Source of the DNA: Parasedimentitalea denitrificans
GTDB taxonomy: Bacteria; Pseudomonadota; Alphaproteobacteria; Rhodobacterales; Rhodobacteraceae
Assembly: GCF_011813015.1 (NCBI RefSeq)
Contig: NZ_QHLQ01000011.1
Location: forward strand, 72,583 to 136,582
Length of the DNA: 64,000 bases
Reading direction: 5' to 3'
This document shows positions 27,464-34,810 of the stretch, one piece after another. The position numbers and the translations under genes are program-made. Within the stretch, counting starts at the first letter, position 1. Each line of letters starts with the position of its first letter. The notes below the pieces were generated by a model, which was not told the origin of the DNA, searched no databases, and saw nothing but the letters and a program-made list of their open reading frames with translations.

Positions 27464-27513
27464 AGGTGCGAGGGGCCAGCCCCTCGCGCTCCCCGGAGTA
27501 TTTCGGCAAAAAG
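27464..27513 (+). repeat. Extragenic hairpin/CCCCGGAGTATTT repeat, copy 1
   Basis: GCGAGGGG-CCAG-CCCCTCGC (27468-27487) followed by CTCCCCGGAGTATTT and AAAAAGAAG. The same arrangement of GGGGC hairpin, CCCCGG(A/G)xTATTT and (A)GATGAAG-like end recurs after other genes at 34726, 41743 and 49440. I recognise it as a Roseobacter-type extragenic repeat following gene 3' ends. Confidence 0.6.
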
Positions 27514-27519
27514 AAGTCT

Positions 27520-27550
27520 GGGGCCGCAACGCAAAGCGGCCCCCGTTTTT
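27520..27550. terminator. Terminator between the permease and gap
   Basis: GGGGCCGC-AACGCAAA-GCGGCCCC (27520-27543) followed by CGTTTTT on the plus strand, a good intrinsic terminator for the permease gene. The minus side also has a short TTCTTTTT some bases later, so it may serve the convergent gap gene as well. Confidence 0.8.
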
Positions 27551-27565
27551 ATAGCAAGAGGTGTG

Positions 27566-28552
27566 CTATTCAGCCGCCATTCTGTGGGCGACATCCAGCA
27601 TACGTGCGGAGAATCCCCATTCGTTGTCATACCAGCCAAATACGCGCACCTGATGATCCCCCACCATGCGGGTTTCAGGGGCGGCGATGACCAGTGACTC
27701 AGGTCGCGCGCGCAGATCTGATGACACCAGTGGCATTTCAGTCCAGCCCAAAACGGTCGAGCTGGCAACACCTTCCTTCAGGGCAGCGACAAAGCTATCT
27801 TCGCTGAGCGGCTGTGAAAGCTGTACCACCAGATCAACGGCTGAAACGCTGGCGCTGGGGACACGGACAGCGGCACCGCTAATGCGTCCCTTGAACTGGG
27901 GCAACACTGTATCGATCAGATGTGTTGCTGAAGACGAAGTTGGCACCATGGATTGGGCACCTCCCCGAGATCGAGCAAAGTCACCGCGCGGCGCATCAAC
28001 CATTGGCTGGCTGTTGGTATAGCAATGAATGGTGGTCATATGGGCCGTATCAAGACCAGCGATCTGGTCTACCAGTTTAATCAACGGGCCTAGCGCATTG
28101 GTGGTGCATGAGGCGTTAGAGATGATCCGCGCGCCGTTCAGCACTTCGTCGTTGGCGCCAAGAACTACCGTTTGCTCGGCAGCGGGCGAGGGGCCTGAGA
28201 TCAGTACTTTACGTGCCCCCGCTGCCAGGCCACGTTCGGCCACGTCGGACGTGCGGGCTATGCCAGTACACTCCAGCACTACATCAACGCCGCTCAAATC
28301 AACCGCTGTCAGGTCCGCCTGATGACTCATCGGGATCGCGCGGCCCATGATATTGAGCGTTTCATCGCCCATTTCAACTGGATGAGAAAAGGGGCCAAAG
28401 GTGCTGTCGTATTGAAACAGATAAGCGCACATCTCGAGCGAGGCGATGTCGTTGATTCGTACAATTTCAATCCCCTCACCACGCGAGGTGGTCAGGATTT
28501 GGCGCAGAATTGCGCGGCCGATGCGGCCGAATCCGTTGATTGCAATCTTCAT
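27566..28552 (-). CDS. gap: Glyceraldehyde-3-phosphate dehydrogenase, type I
   Basis: NAD(P)-dependent oxidation of glyceraldehyde-3-phosphate, or the reverse in gluconeogenesis. 328 residues: Rossmann start IAINGFGRIGRAILR, catalytic SNASCTTN with the active cysteine, the histidine in HCYTNSQP, and the C-terminal WYDNEWGFSARM. A run of serines (MVPTSSSATHLIDTVLP) replaces the usual STGAAKAVG-type phosphate loop, so it is somewhat divergent from housekeeping forms. Roseobacters often hold several gap paralogues; this is probably a secondary one. Erythrose-4-phosphate dehydrogenase is an alternative. Confidence 0.85.
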   Translation of the reverse strand: MKIAINGFGRIGRAILRQILTTSRGEGIEIVRINDIASLEMCAYLFQYDSTFGPFSHPVEMGDETLNIMGRAIPMSHQADLTAVDLSGVDVVLECTGIARTSDVAERGLAAGARKVLISGPSPAAEQTVVLGANDEVLNGARIISNASCTTNALGPLIKLVDQIAGLDTAHMTTIHCYTNSQPMVDAPRGDFARSRGGAQSMVPTSSSATHLIDTVLPQFKGRISGAAVRVPSASVSAVDLVVQLSQPLSEDSFVAALKEGVASSTVLGWTEMPLVSSDLRARPESLVIAAPETRMVGDHQVRVFGWYDNEWGFSARMLDVAHRMAAE

Positions 28553-28652
28553 GCCTAAGCTATGGCAGGGGATTAAGCGTGGCTCAATCCACCTTGAGGT
28601 GAAATTTGATCACATCTTGTGTCGGCAAATGTTTCAAAATTACCAAAGCCCA

Positions 28653-28667
28653 CCGCCGTCGGGGCGG
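28653..28667 (-). terminator. Short GC hairpin after the small secreted protein gene
   Basis: CCGCC-N5-GGCGG just beyond the stop codon on the minus strand. Only a loose T-rich stretch follows, so this is a weak candidate. Confidence 0.3.
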
Positions 28668-28669
28668 AT

Positions 28670-28984
28670 TTATTTAGGGCAGATCATCTGCGCGTAGTAA
28701 GAGCCGTCAATCGACTTCACCATTGAATCAATATTGGCACTGCATCCGGTGGCGGCTTTGAATGCACGGGTGGCCTGGCGGGAGCCGATCATGGCCGGAG
28801 AGCGAAACGGGATGAGTTCTACGTTCAAGCGTTTTGCGCGAAACTGTCCTGGTGCGTCTTTGACGGGGGTTACGACCCAGTTTCGGCCTAATACTGTGAC
28901 CTGCTTGCCCTCGACCTCTTTGGCCTGTGCGAGTGGGACCATTGCCACGGCCAGAGTGGCGGCCAGGATCACTTGTTTCAACAT
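28670..28984 (-). CDS. Small secreted protein of unknown function
   Basis: A 104-residue protein with a clear signal peptide (MLKQVILAATLAVAMVPLAQA) and a mature domain of about 83 residues. Two cysteines (in TGCSAN and at the end in MICPK) could form one disulfide in the periplasm. It contains RSPAMIGSRQATRAFKAATGC, which resembles small periplasmic proteins found across Rhodobacteraceae, but I assign no function. It is downstream of the ureidoglycine aminohydrolase gene, separated from it by a strong hairpin. Confidence 0.7.
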   Translation of the reverse strand: MLKQVILAATLAVAMVPLAQAKEVEGKQVTVLGRNWVVTPVKDAPGQFRAKRLNVELIPFRSPAMIGSRQATRAFKAATGCSANIDSMVKSIDGSYYAQMICPK

Positions 28985-29006
28985 ACCAATTCTCCACTTA
29001 AATCGC

Positions 29007-29036
29007 GTGCCGCAACTTTAACGTTGGTTGCGGCAC
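29007..29036 (-). terminator. Perfect hairpin between allE and the small secreted protein gene
   Basis: GTGCCGCAAC and GTTGCGGCAC form a perfect 10-bp stem with a ten-base loop, directly after the aminohydrolase gene on the minus strand. The following bases GCGATTTAAG give only a short T-run, so it may be a partial terminator or mRNA stabiliser. Confidence 0.55.
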
Positions 29037-29062
29037 ATGCAATGGGTATCGGCGTAGTTTAA

Positions 29063-29884
29063 TTAGCCCAACGGCATATGGCGGTTGACGTCTTTGTACA
29101 GCAGATAGCGAAAGCGGCCCGGTCCACCTGCATAGCAGGCCTGCGGGCAGAAGGCGCGTAGCCACATGAAATCGCCAGCCTCTACCTCGACCCAGTCTTG
29201 GTTCAGCTTATAGACTGCCTTGCCTTCGAGCACGAACAGCCCGTGTTCCATCACATGGGTTTCAAGAAACGGGATTACGCCACCGGGTTCAAATGTCACC
29301 ACTGTGACGTGCATGTCGTGGCTCATGTCCGTCGGATCCATGAACCGGGTGGTGGCCCAGCGGCCTTCGGTGTCAGGCATTACACTAGGGGCAATGTCTT
29401 GTTCATTGACCACATAGGCCGCAGGCTTTTGTACGCCGGGCGCTGATTTCCAATGTTTGCGGATCCAATGGAACGAGGCCAGGTCGGTGCCGGTGTTGCG
29501 GGCGGTCCAATTGCTGCCAGCTGGAACATAGGCAAAACTTCCGGGTTCCAGCGTGTGGGCGTCGCCGTCGATGGTCAGTTGCAGATTGCCCTGGGTGACA
29601 AACAGTCCGGCCTGTGCCGCGCCATCGCTTTCAGGTGCATCTGATCCGCCGCCCGGTTGCAGCTCGACGATATACTGCGAAAAGGTTTCAGCGAAACCAC
29701 TCATAGGGCGGGCAATAACCCACATGCGCATTCCATCCCAGCCGGGCAGGAATGAGGTTACGATGTCGCGCATCGTGCCCTTGGGGATCACCGCATAGGC
29801 ATCCGTGAACATCGCGCGATCGGTCAGCAACTGGTCCTGTCCCGGATGGCCGCCCTGAGGGGTGTGATAGTTGGGCTGTGCCAT
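29063..29884 (-). CDS. allE: (S)-ureidoglycine aminohydrolase
   Basis: Converts (S)-ureidoglycine to (S)-ureidoglycolate and ammonia, so AllA can act next. A 273-residue double-cupin of the AllE/UGHY family: N-terminal LTDRAMFTDAYAVIPKGTMRDIVTS, first cupin with GLFVTQGNLQLTIDG, and the second with ETHVMEHGLFVLEGKAVYKLN, which carries the metal-binding Glu-His residues. Located some 3 kb from the other ureide genes, with gap and a secreted protein between. An allantoate amidohydrolase, which would supply its substrate, is not in the window. Confidence 0.9.
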   Translation of the reverse strand: MAQPNYHTPQGGHPGQDQLLTDRAMFTDAYAVIPKGTMRDIVTSFLPGWDGMRMWVIARPMSGFAETFSQYIVELQPGGGSDAPESDGAAQAGLFVTQGNLQLTIDGDAHTLEPGSFAYVPAGSNWTARNTGTDLASFHWIRKHWKSAPGVQKPAAYVVNEQDIAPSVMPDTEGRWATTRFMDPTDMSHDMHVTVVTFEPGGVIPFLETHVMEHGLFVLEGKAVYKLNQDWVEVEAGDFMWLRAFCPQACYAGGPGRFRYLLYKDVNRHMPLG

Positions 29885-30072
29885 TGGCGGGTCCTTTCCG
29901 TGAGTGTGCTGTAACTATGATCGTGTCGTCGGATGGCCGAAAGGTGGCCTTGGCCAATAGCATTCTTCGCAAATATTTGAATATCGCCCCGCTGCCTTTG
30001 GACAAATCGGAGGGCGCGGTGTATCGCTGGGGGAGAACTGCCTTGACGGCATTGTATTTCCGAGGGTCGAAC

Positions 30073-30420
30073 ATGAGAAAAATCCTGAGCGCTTGTGCCA
30101 TTTTGGTATCCATGAGCGGTGTTGCGGAAGCCAAATCGCTGTCACGCATTTTGGCTGAAACAGGTCTTAGCAGCGAAGATTTTGATATGATGGGACAGTA
30201 TGCCGCTGGGCTGTATGATCGTAGCGCGCCAAGGGCGGGATCTAAGGCGCAATGGGCCAATGACAGCAGTGGTGCTGCTGGCACAGTCACGCTGGATGCG
30301 GTTAGTGGAAATTGTGTATCTCTTCGCCATGAGGCTACGGCGGGTGGTAGGGACAAACCTGTTCTAATCCATACACGTCGCTGTAAGAACGCAGACGGTA
30401 TTTGGGTTTTGCAGCCCTGA
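30073..30420 (+). CDS. Secreted protein resembling RT0821-type surface antigen C-terminus
   Basis: A 115-residue protein: signal peptide MRKILSACAILVSMSGVAEA, then a domain with GAAGTVTLDAVSGNCVSLRHEATAGGRDKP and RRCKNADGIWVL. The pattern of one cysteine in the middle, a second near the end and a final aromatic WxL resembles the C-terminal domain of rickettsial 17-kDa-like surface proteins (RT0821/Lpp0805). The glycine-zipper half of those proteins is absent. I use the ATG at 30073, where the signal peptide starts; upstream in-frame codons precede any ribosome site. Function unknown. Confidence 0.6.
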   Translation: MRKILSACAILVSMSGVAEAKSLSRILAETGLSSEDFDMMGQYAAGLYDRSAPRAGSKAQWANDSSGAAGTVTLDAVSGNCVSLRHEATAGGRDKPVLIHTRRCKNADGIWVLQP

Positions 30421-30457
30421 CATAGGGCCGCTGCCGAGCAATGCGAGCGGGTTGGGG

Positions 30458-31234
30458 TTAGAGCCCAACGACCGCATTGGTGTGCCGCAGTTCGGCGGCA
30501 CATAGCTGTAGCTCGCGTAGGATCGTTTCCTGCCGGTTTTGGTCACCCAATCCGCGTGGCGCAGAGCTGCCGACAACCACGGGCGTGTCGCCGGGGCGTG
30601 AGACCACAACTGCATACCCGATGATGCCGGATTCGAATTCACTGTCAGTGACAACCAGTCCGTCCTGACGGGCCTTGTCGATCCGTTCGACAATCGAGCC
30701 ATGATCAAGGATTGATAATTCCGTATGGCCGGGGATCGGGTCTTTTTTGACCAGAGCGGTAGCCTGATCTGGCGGCAAGCAGGCCATTAGCATCCTACCC
30801 AGGCTAGTATGGATCAGCGGAATACGAGCCCCGGCAGTGAAGCCATATGTCACCGGACCATGATCAACGGTTGATTGTGCAAGCAACAAGACCTGATCGT
30901 TGTCCAGCATTGCAAGTGTGATTTCGGCGCCAAGCCTGGTGGCATGATGATCAAGAACTGGCTGCACGCGTAGACCAAATTGATTAGCCTGCAAAAATCC
31001 TCCGGCTAATTCCAAAACTCGTGGAGTCAGCGATAACATACGACCATCTTGTCGTAGATAACCGGCCTGAACCAATGTTAGGGCGCCTCGACGTGCGGTG
31101 GCCCGGTCCTGTCCTGTTCGACGGGCAATTTCTGCCAGGCTCATGCTTGGGCTGGCCGCATCAAAAACAGCCAGTACAGCCAAACCCTTGGCAAAGCTGG
31201 ATGAAATGTTTCGATCTTGGCCTGCGTTAGACAT
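30458..31234 (-). CDS. IclR-family transcription regulator
   Basis: A 258-residue IclR protein. The N-terminal winged helix (about 10-75) reads SSSFAKGLAVLAVFDAASPSMSLAEIARRTGQDRATARR; the C-terminal effector domain (about 85-250) contains AEITLAMLDNDQVLLLAQS and the loop DSEFESGIIGYAVVV. The usual ligand-pocket cysteine region is replaced by serine/glutamate here. It is divergent from the Rieske oxygenase gene with two palindromes in between, so it most likely controls the oxygenase and ligase genes. The subgroup resembles aromatic-acid regulators (PcaR/PobR), but the ligand cannot be read from sequence. Confidence 0.87.
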   Translation of the reverse strand: MSNAGQDRNISSSFAKGLAVLAVFDAASPSMSLAEIARRTGQDRATARRGALTLVQAGYLRQDGRMLSLTPRVLELAGGFLQANQFGLRVQPVLDHHATRLGAEITLAMLDNDQVLLLAQSTVDHGPVTYGFTAGARIPLIHTSLGRMLMACLPPDQATALVKKDPIPGHTELSILDHGSIVERIDKARQDGLVVTDSEFESGIIGYAVVVSRPGDTPVVVGSSAPRGLGDQNRQETILRELQLCAAELRHTNAVVGL

Positions 31235-31283
31235 TTGAATTTCCGTAAAAAAGCCCGCTCGAGGTTGACAGCATTATGATGCT

Positions 31284-31329
31284 CTTGCAACGTGGTCGTA
31301 TTGCAAGCTGTTAGTTCTATATACGAACT
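31284..31329. promoter_or_regulatory. Two palindromes between the IclR and Rieske genes
   Basis: CTTGCAA-N10-TTGCAAG occupies 31284-31307 and AGTTC-TATATAC-GAACT occupies 31313-31329. Both are perfect. The second resembles the GTTC/GAAC palindromes bound by IclR-family regulators of aromatic catabolism and overlaps an AT-rich core that could be a -10 region. These are the best operator candidates for the divergent IclR protein. Confidence 0.5.
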
Positions 31330-31373
31330 TCGTCAAGCCTGTATTTTCTTTCTAGCCAGTGACTGGGACTACA

Positions 31374-32690
31374 ATGATCAGCCAAGAGATGAACGATAGC
31401 CTAACCCGTGTAGGCCCAGGTAGCGACGCCGGAGAAGTCTTGCGGAGGTATTGGCAGCCTGCAGCGTTGTTGGACGAGCTAGAACAAGCCCGCCCTGTGG
31501 TGCCGGTAAAGCTGCTGGGTGAGGATCTTGTGTTGTTCCGGGATAGTGAGGGTGAGTTGGGCTTGATTGGTCGCCACTGCCCGCATCGCGGCGCTGATAT
31601 GTGTTTTGGACGGCTCGAAGACAACGGGCTGCGCTGTCCGTTCCACGGCTGGCATTTTGATCGTTCCGGCCAATGTGTTGAACAGCCGGGAGAGCCAGAA
31701 GACAGCCGAATGCACGAAAAGATCAAGTCGGTATCCTATCCGATGGTCGAGAAGAACGGTATTATCTGGGCCTACATGGGGCCGGGGGAGCCTCCGGCCT
31801 TTCCCAATTTCGACTGCTTTCGTGCGCCGGGCACACATGTGTTTGCTTTTAAGGGTCTGTGGAAGTGTAATTGGTTACAGGCGCTAGAGGTTGGCATTGA
31901 CCCGGCCCATGCTTCGTTCCTGCATCGGTTCCTACAGGATGAAGATCCGGCTGACAGCTATGGCAAGCAGTTCCGTGACAGCGCGGCTGATACCAATATT
32001 CCCATGACCAAGCTGCTGCGGGATTATCCGCGCCCAGACATTCAGGTGGAAGAGACTGAATATGGGATGAAGCTGACGGCGCTGCGCCATCTGGACGGCG
32101 GGCAGACCCACGTTCGGGTGACCAATCAGATTTTCCCCGAGGCAATCTGTATTCCCATGTCGCGTGAGATGACCATCACCCAGTGGCATGTGCCGATCGA
32201 TGACGAAAACTGCTATTGGTTCTCGATGTTCACCAGTTTCAATGGCCCGGTGGACAAGGATCTGATGCGCGAACAGCGGCTGGAAGAGCACAGCCTGCCG
32301 GATTATGCGCCGCTTAAGAATGCCAGCAATAACTATGGCTACGATGCCGCCGAGCAGGCAAGTGAGACCTACACGGGCATGGGGCTGGATATTAATGTGC
32401 ACGACCAATGGGCGGTCGAAAGCATGGGGGCAATTCAGGACCGGACGCAAGAGCATCTTGGCAAAACCGATATCGCGATCATTCGCAATCGCCGAATGCT
32501 GCGAGCGGCTATAGCTGCTGTCAAAGAAGGTAGGGAGCAGGACCTGCCAATGCACAATGGGCTGGACCTTGCTACTATTTCTGGACCAGTGTCCAATGAT
32601 GCCATTGCCAAAGACGGTGACTGGAGCAAGGCCACGCAGATGTCGGATGCAGAACGCCGTGCAGCTTGCCCTTGGGATGCCGCCGTCTAA
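31374..32690 (+). CDS. Rieske non-haem iron oxygenase, catalytic subunit
   Basis: A 438-residue aromatic-ring-hydroxylating or demethylating oxygenase alpha subunit of the phthalate-dioxygenase-like group. The Rieske [2Fe-2S] ligands are C69-P-H71 and C88-PF-H91; the mononuclear iron site shows GIDPAHASFLH (H179, H184) preceded by the bridging aspartate. Such enzymes hydroxylate rings or remove O- or N-methyl groups and need a separate reductase, which is not adjacent. The ATG at 31374 is preferred over a GTG five codons earlier. It is followed after 25 bases by the glutamine-synthetase-like gene, suggesting one operon. Confidence 0.87.
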   Translation: MISQEMNDSLTRVGPGSDAGEVLRRYWQPAALLDELEQARPVVPVKLLGEDLVLFRDSEGELGLIGRHCPHRGADMCFGRLEDNGLRCPFHGWHFDRSGQCVEQPGEPEDSRMHEKIKSVSYPMVEKNGIIWAYMGPGEPPAFPNFDCFRAPGTHVFAFKGLWKCNWLQALEVGIDPAHASFLHRFLQDEDPADSYGKQFRDSAADTNIPMTKLLRDYPRPDIQVEETEYGMKLTALRHLDGGQTHVRVTNQIFPEAICIPMSREMTITQWHVPIDDENCYWFSMFTSFNGPVDKDLMREQRLEEHSLPDYAPLKNASNNYGYDAAEQASETYTGMGLDINVHDQWAVESMGAIQDRTQEHLGKTDIAIIRNRRMLRAAIAAVKEGREQDLPMHNGLDLATISGPVSNDAIAKDGDWSKATQMSDAERRAACPWDAAV

Positions 32691-32715
32691 GCGAACCTAA
32701 TGCCGGGAGTTCAGG

Positions 32716-34167
32716 ATGCGGGATGTATTTAAGGCCGGGAAACTGGCCCAGATGGGGCTTTTGTCTGATGACGACCGGGCCAAGGTATCAGATCTTGTGG
32801 CTCAGGTCGAGTCAAATGGTATTGAAACTGTGCGGGTGCTGTTCGTTGATCAACACGGCATTCTGCGGGGTAAAACTATTGTCGCCAGTGCCTTTGCTTC
32901 GGTGTTTAGTGCCGGGATAGCGGTGCCTTCGACTTTGCTGTTGAAAGACACCTCACATCGTACGGCATTTGACGTATGGTCGAACACCGGTGAAAATGAC
33001 CAAGGGCCAATGAAAGGTGCTGGCGATGTGCTACTGGTGCCGCGCCCTGATACTTTTCGGGTGCTGCCCTGGTCTCCGCATTCGGCTTGGATCTTCTGCG
33101 ATGTTGTGTATCGCGATGGTCGCTCGATGCCGTTTAGCTCTCGGCGGGTGTTGCGTCAGGTAGTGAACCAACTTGCGGATCAGGGCATGGCGGCCGTAAT
33201 TGGGTTGGAAGTTGAATTCCACATTTTCGAGCGGATAGACGGCGCAACTGGGCATGAACAATCCGGTATGCCCGGTGCCCCTGTAGAAACCCGCAATCTG
33301 GCGCAGGGCTATCAGTTCTTGACCGAAAACAGATATGGCCAGTTGGAACCTGTTCTGGATGACCTGCGCCGCTATGCGCAGGAGTTGGGATTGCCAGTCC
33401 GCTCGGTCGAAGTAGAAATGGGCCCCAGCCAGGTCGAGTTTACCTTTGACCCTGCAGACCCGATGACACAGGCCGATGCGCTGGTCATGTTCCGTTCCAT
33501 GGTCAAGCAGGTCTGCGCCGAGCGCGGGCTGCATGCTAGTTTTATGGCCAAGCCTAGGCTGGCCAATACCTGTGCGAATGGCTGGCATATTCATCAGTCG
33601 TTAGTTGACCTGAAAACGGGAAAGAACTTGTTCATGCCAGATGAGCGGGGCGGGCTAACACCGGAGGCTAATGGTTGGATTGCAGGGTTGCTGGAACACG
33701 CCGCCGCCGCGTCTGTTTTGATTGCGCCCAGCGTCAACAGCTACAAACGTTACCTGCCTTTTCAGCTTGCTCCGAACCGGATCCAATGGGGCGAGGACAA
33801 TAGGGGGGCAATGTTGCGGGCCTTGCTACAACAAGGAGACGGCGCCAGTCGGATAGAAAACCGTGCGCCGGATACTTCGGCCAATCCATACTATGCTCTG
33901 GCTTCGCAGTTGATTGCAGGGGCAGAGGGGATCGCCAGTGGTCGTGCCGCCCCAGCTCAGACTAGGTCTCCGTACGAAGGTGATGATCTTCAACTGCCGC
34001 GGTCATTGGGGGATGCATTGCAAGCGTTTGAGGGATCTACGCTGTACCGCAAGGCGATGGGCGATGAGTTTGTCGACTATCTGCTGCATCTTAAGCGGTT
34101 CGAATGGGAACGCTATCTGAACACTGTTAGTGAGTGGGAGCAGTCTGAGTATTTCAACCTCTACTAA
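32716..34167 (+). CDS. Glutamine-synthetase-like ligase (substrate unknown)
   Basis: A 483-residue glutamine synthetase superfamily protein. Seen in order: VLFVDQHGILRGK of the N-terminal beta-grasp, GLEVEFHIFE and VEVEMGPSQVEFTF (metal-binding glutamates), GWHIHQSL (the conserved histidine), NSYKRYLPF, and ENRAPDTSANPYYALAS near the end. All main catalytic blocks appear intact. It belongs to the broad GlnA-like group that also contains gamma-glutamyl-amine and gamma-glutamylanilide ligases, rather than the dodecameric housekeeping GlnA with its adenylylation site. Being next to a Rieske oxygenase, it may glutamylate an amine substrate before oxidation, as in aniline degradation; this is inference. 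Confidence 0.75.
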   Translation: MRDVFKAGKLAQMGLLSDDDRAKVSDLVAQVESNGIETVRVLFVDQHGILRGKTIVASAFASVFSAGIAVPSTLLLKDTSHRTAFDVWSNTGENDQGPMKGAGDVLLVPRPDTFRVLPWSPHSAWIFCDVVYRDGRSMPFSSRRVLRQVVNQLADQGMAAVIGLEVEFHIFERIDGATGHEQSGMPGAPVETRNLAQGYQFLTENRYGQLEPVLDDLRRYAQELGLPVRSVEVEMGPSQVEFTFDPADPMTQADALVMFRSMVKQVCAERGLHASFMAKPRLANTCANGWHIHQSLVDLKTGKNLFMPDERGGLTPEANGWIAGLLEHAAAASVLIAPSVNSYKRYLPFQLAPNRIQWGEDNRGAMLRALLQQGDGASRIENRAPDTSANPYYALASQLIAGAEGIASGRAAPAQTRSPYEGDDLQLPRSLGDALQAFEGSTLYRKAMGDEFVDYLLHLKRFEWERYLNTVSEWEQSEYFNLY

Positions 34168-34268
34168 GTGCGGGTCTACAACGATCTAGGTAATTGCGGC
34201 TTGAACGGCAGCAGAGCGATTGGTAGCTTGACGCAACGCAAAATCCTTGGGTCAATGGAAAATCAACG

Positions 34269-34628
34269 ATGAAATTCACCGAAGAACATGAATGGCTGCT
34301 GCCAGAAGGCGATTTGATTATCGTTGGGATTACCACACATGCTGCTGAGCAATTGGGAGATGTTGTGTTTCTTGAACTGCCAGAGGCGGGTCTGGAAGTG
34401 ACCAAAGATGAAGAGGTAGTGGTGATTGAATCGGTTAAGGCCGCTTCGGATATCCTGTCGCCGCTGGATGGTGAGATTGTTGAAGTCAATGAAACCCTTG
34501 CCGAGACACCGGGCTTGGTCAACGAAGATGCCCAGGGCGGTGCTTGGTTCTTTAAAATCAAAGCTTCGGACCTGTCAGTGATGGACGACTACATGGACGA
34601 AGCTGAGTATCAGAAATTTATCGGCTGA
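34269..34628 (+). CDS. gcvH: Glycine cleavage system H protein
   Basis: A 119-residue lipoyl carrier. The swinging-arm lysine lies in VVIESVKAASD (K57); HEWLLPEG at the start and VNEDAQGGAWFFKI near the end are typical of GcvH. It normally carries the aminomethyl group between GcvP and GcvT. Neither gcvP nor gcvT is within this window, so it stands without its partners, about 100 bases after the ligase gene and before a strong terminator. It may be the housekeeping H protein displaced from its operon or an additional lipoate carrier. Confidence 0.9.
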   Translation: MKFTEEHEWLLPEGDLIIVGITTHAAEQLGDVVFLELPEAGLEVTKDEEVVVIESVKAASDILSPLDGEIVEVNETLAETPGLVNEDAQGGAWFFKIKASDLSVMDDYMDEAEYQKFIG

Positions 34629-34661
34629 TGATCCCAACCGGATCAGTGTTTAAGAATGGAG

Positions 34662-34693
34662 GCGGGCCCAAGTGGGCCCGCAGCTGTTTTTTT
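34662..34693 (+). terminator. Terminator of gcvH
   Basis: GCGGGCCCA-AG-TGGGCCCGC (34662-34681) then AGCTG and seven T. A strong intrinsic terminator ending the transcript that includes gcvH. Confidence 0.85.
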
Positions 34694-34725
34694 GGCCCCT
34701 TTGCAAGCAAAGGAGCAGGCCGCTG

Positions 34726-34752
34726 GCAGGGATATTTGGAGCCAGATGAACA
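34726..34752 (+). repeat. Extragenic repeat, partial copy 2
   Basis: Contains GCAGGGATATTTGGAGCCAGATGAA, matching the second half of the element at 41743-41804 (GGGATATTTTTGGCCAGATGAAG). The hairpin half is missing or replaced by the gcvH terminator just upstream. Confidence 0.5.
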
Positions 34753-34810
34753 AGGGACGCGCAACAGGCGGTTACGTTTTGTTACTCAGCTAGTCAGGGA
34801 CAGCAGGCTG

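Noticed and set aside
34168..34268. A glycine riboswitch upstream of gcvH
   Set aside because: I looked for the paired aptamer pattern and GGAG/CCGAAGG-type segments; the 100-base leader is too short and lacks them.
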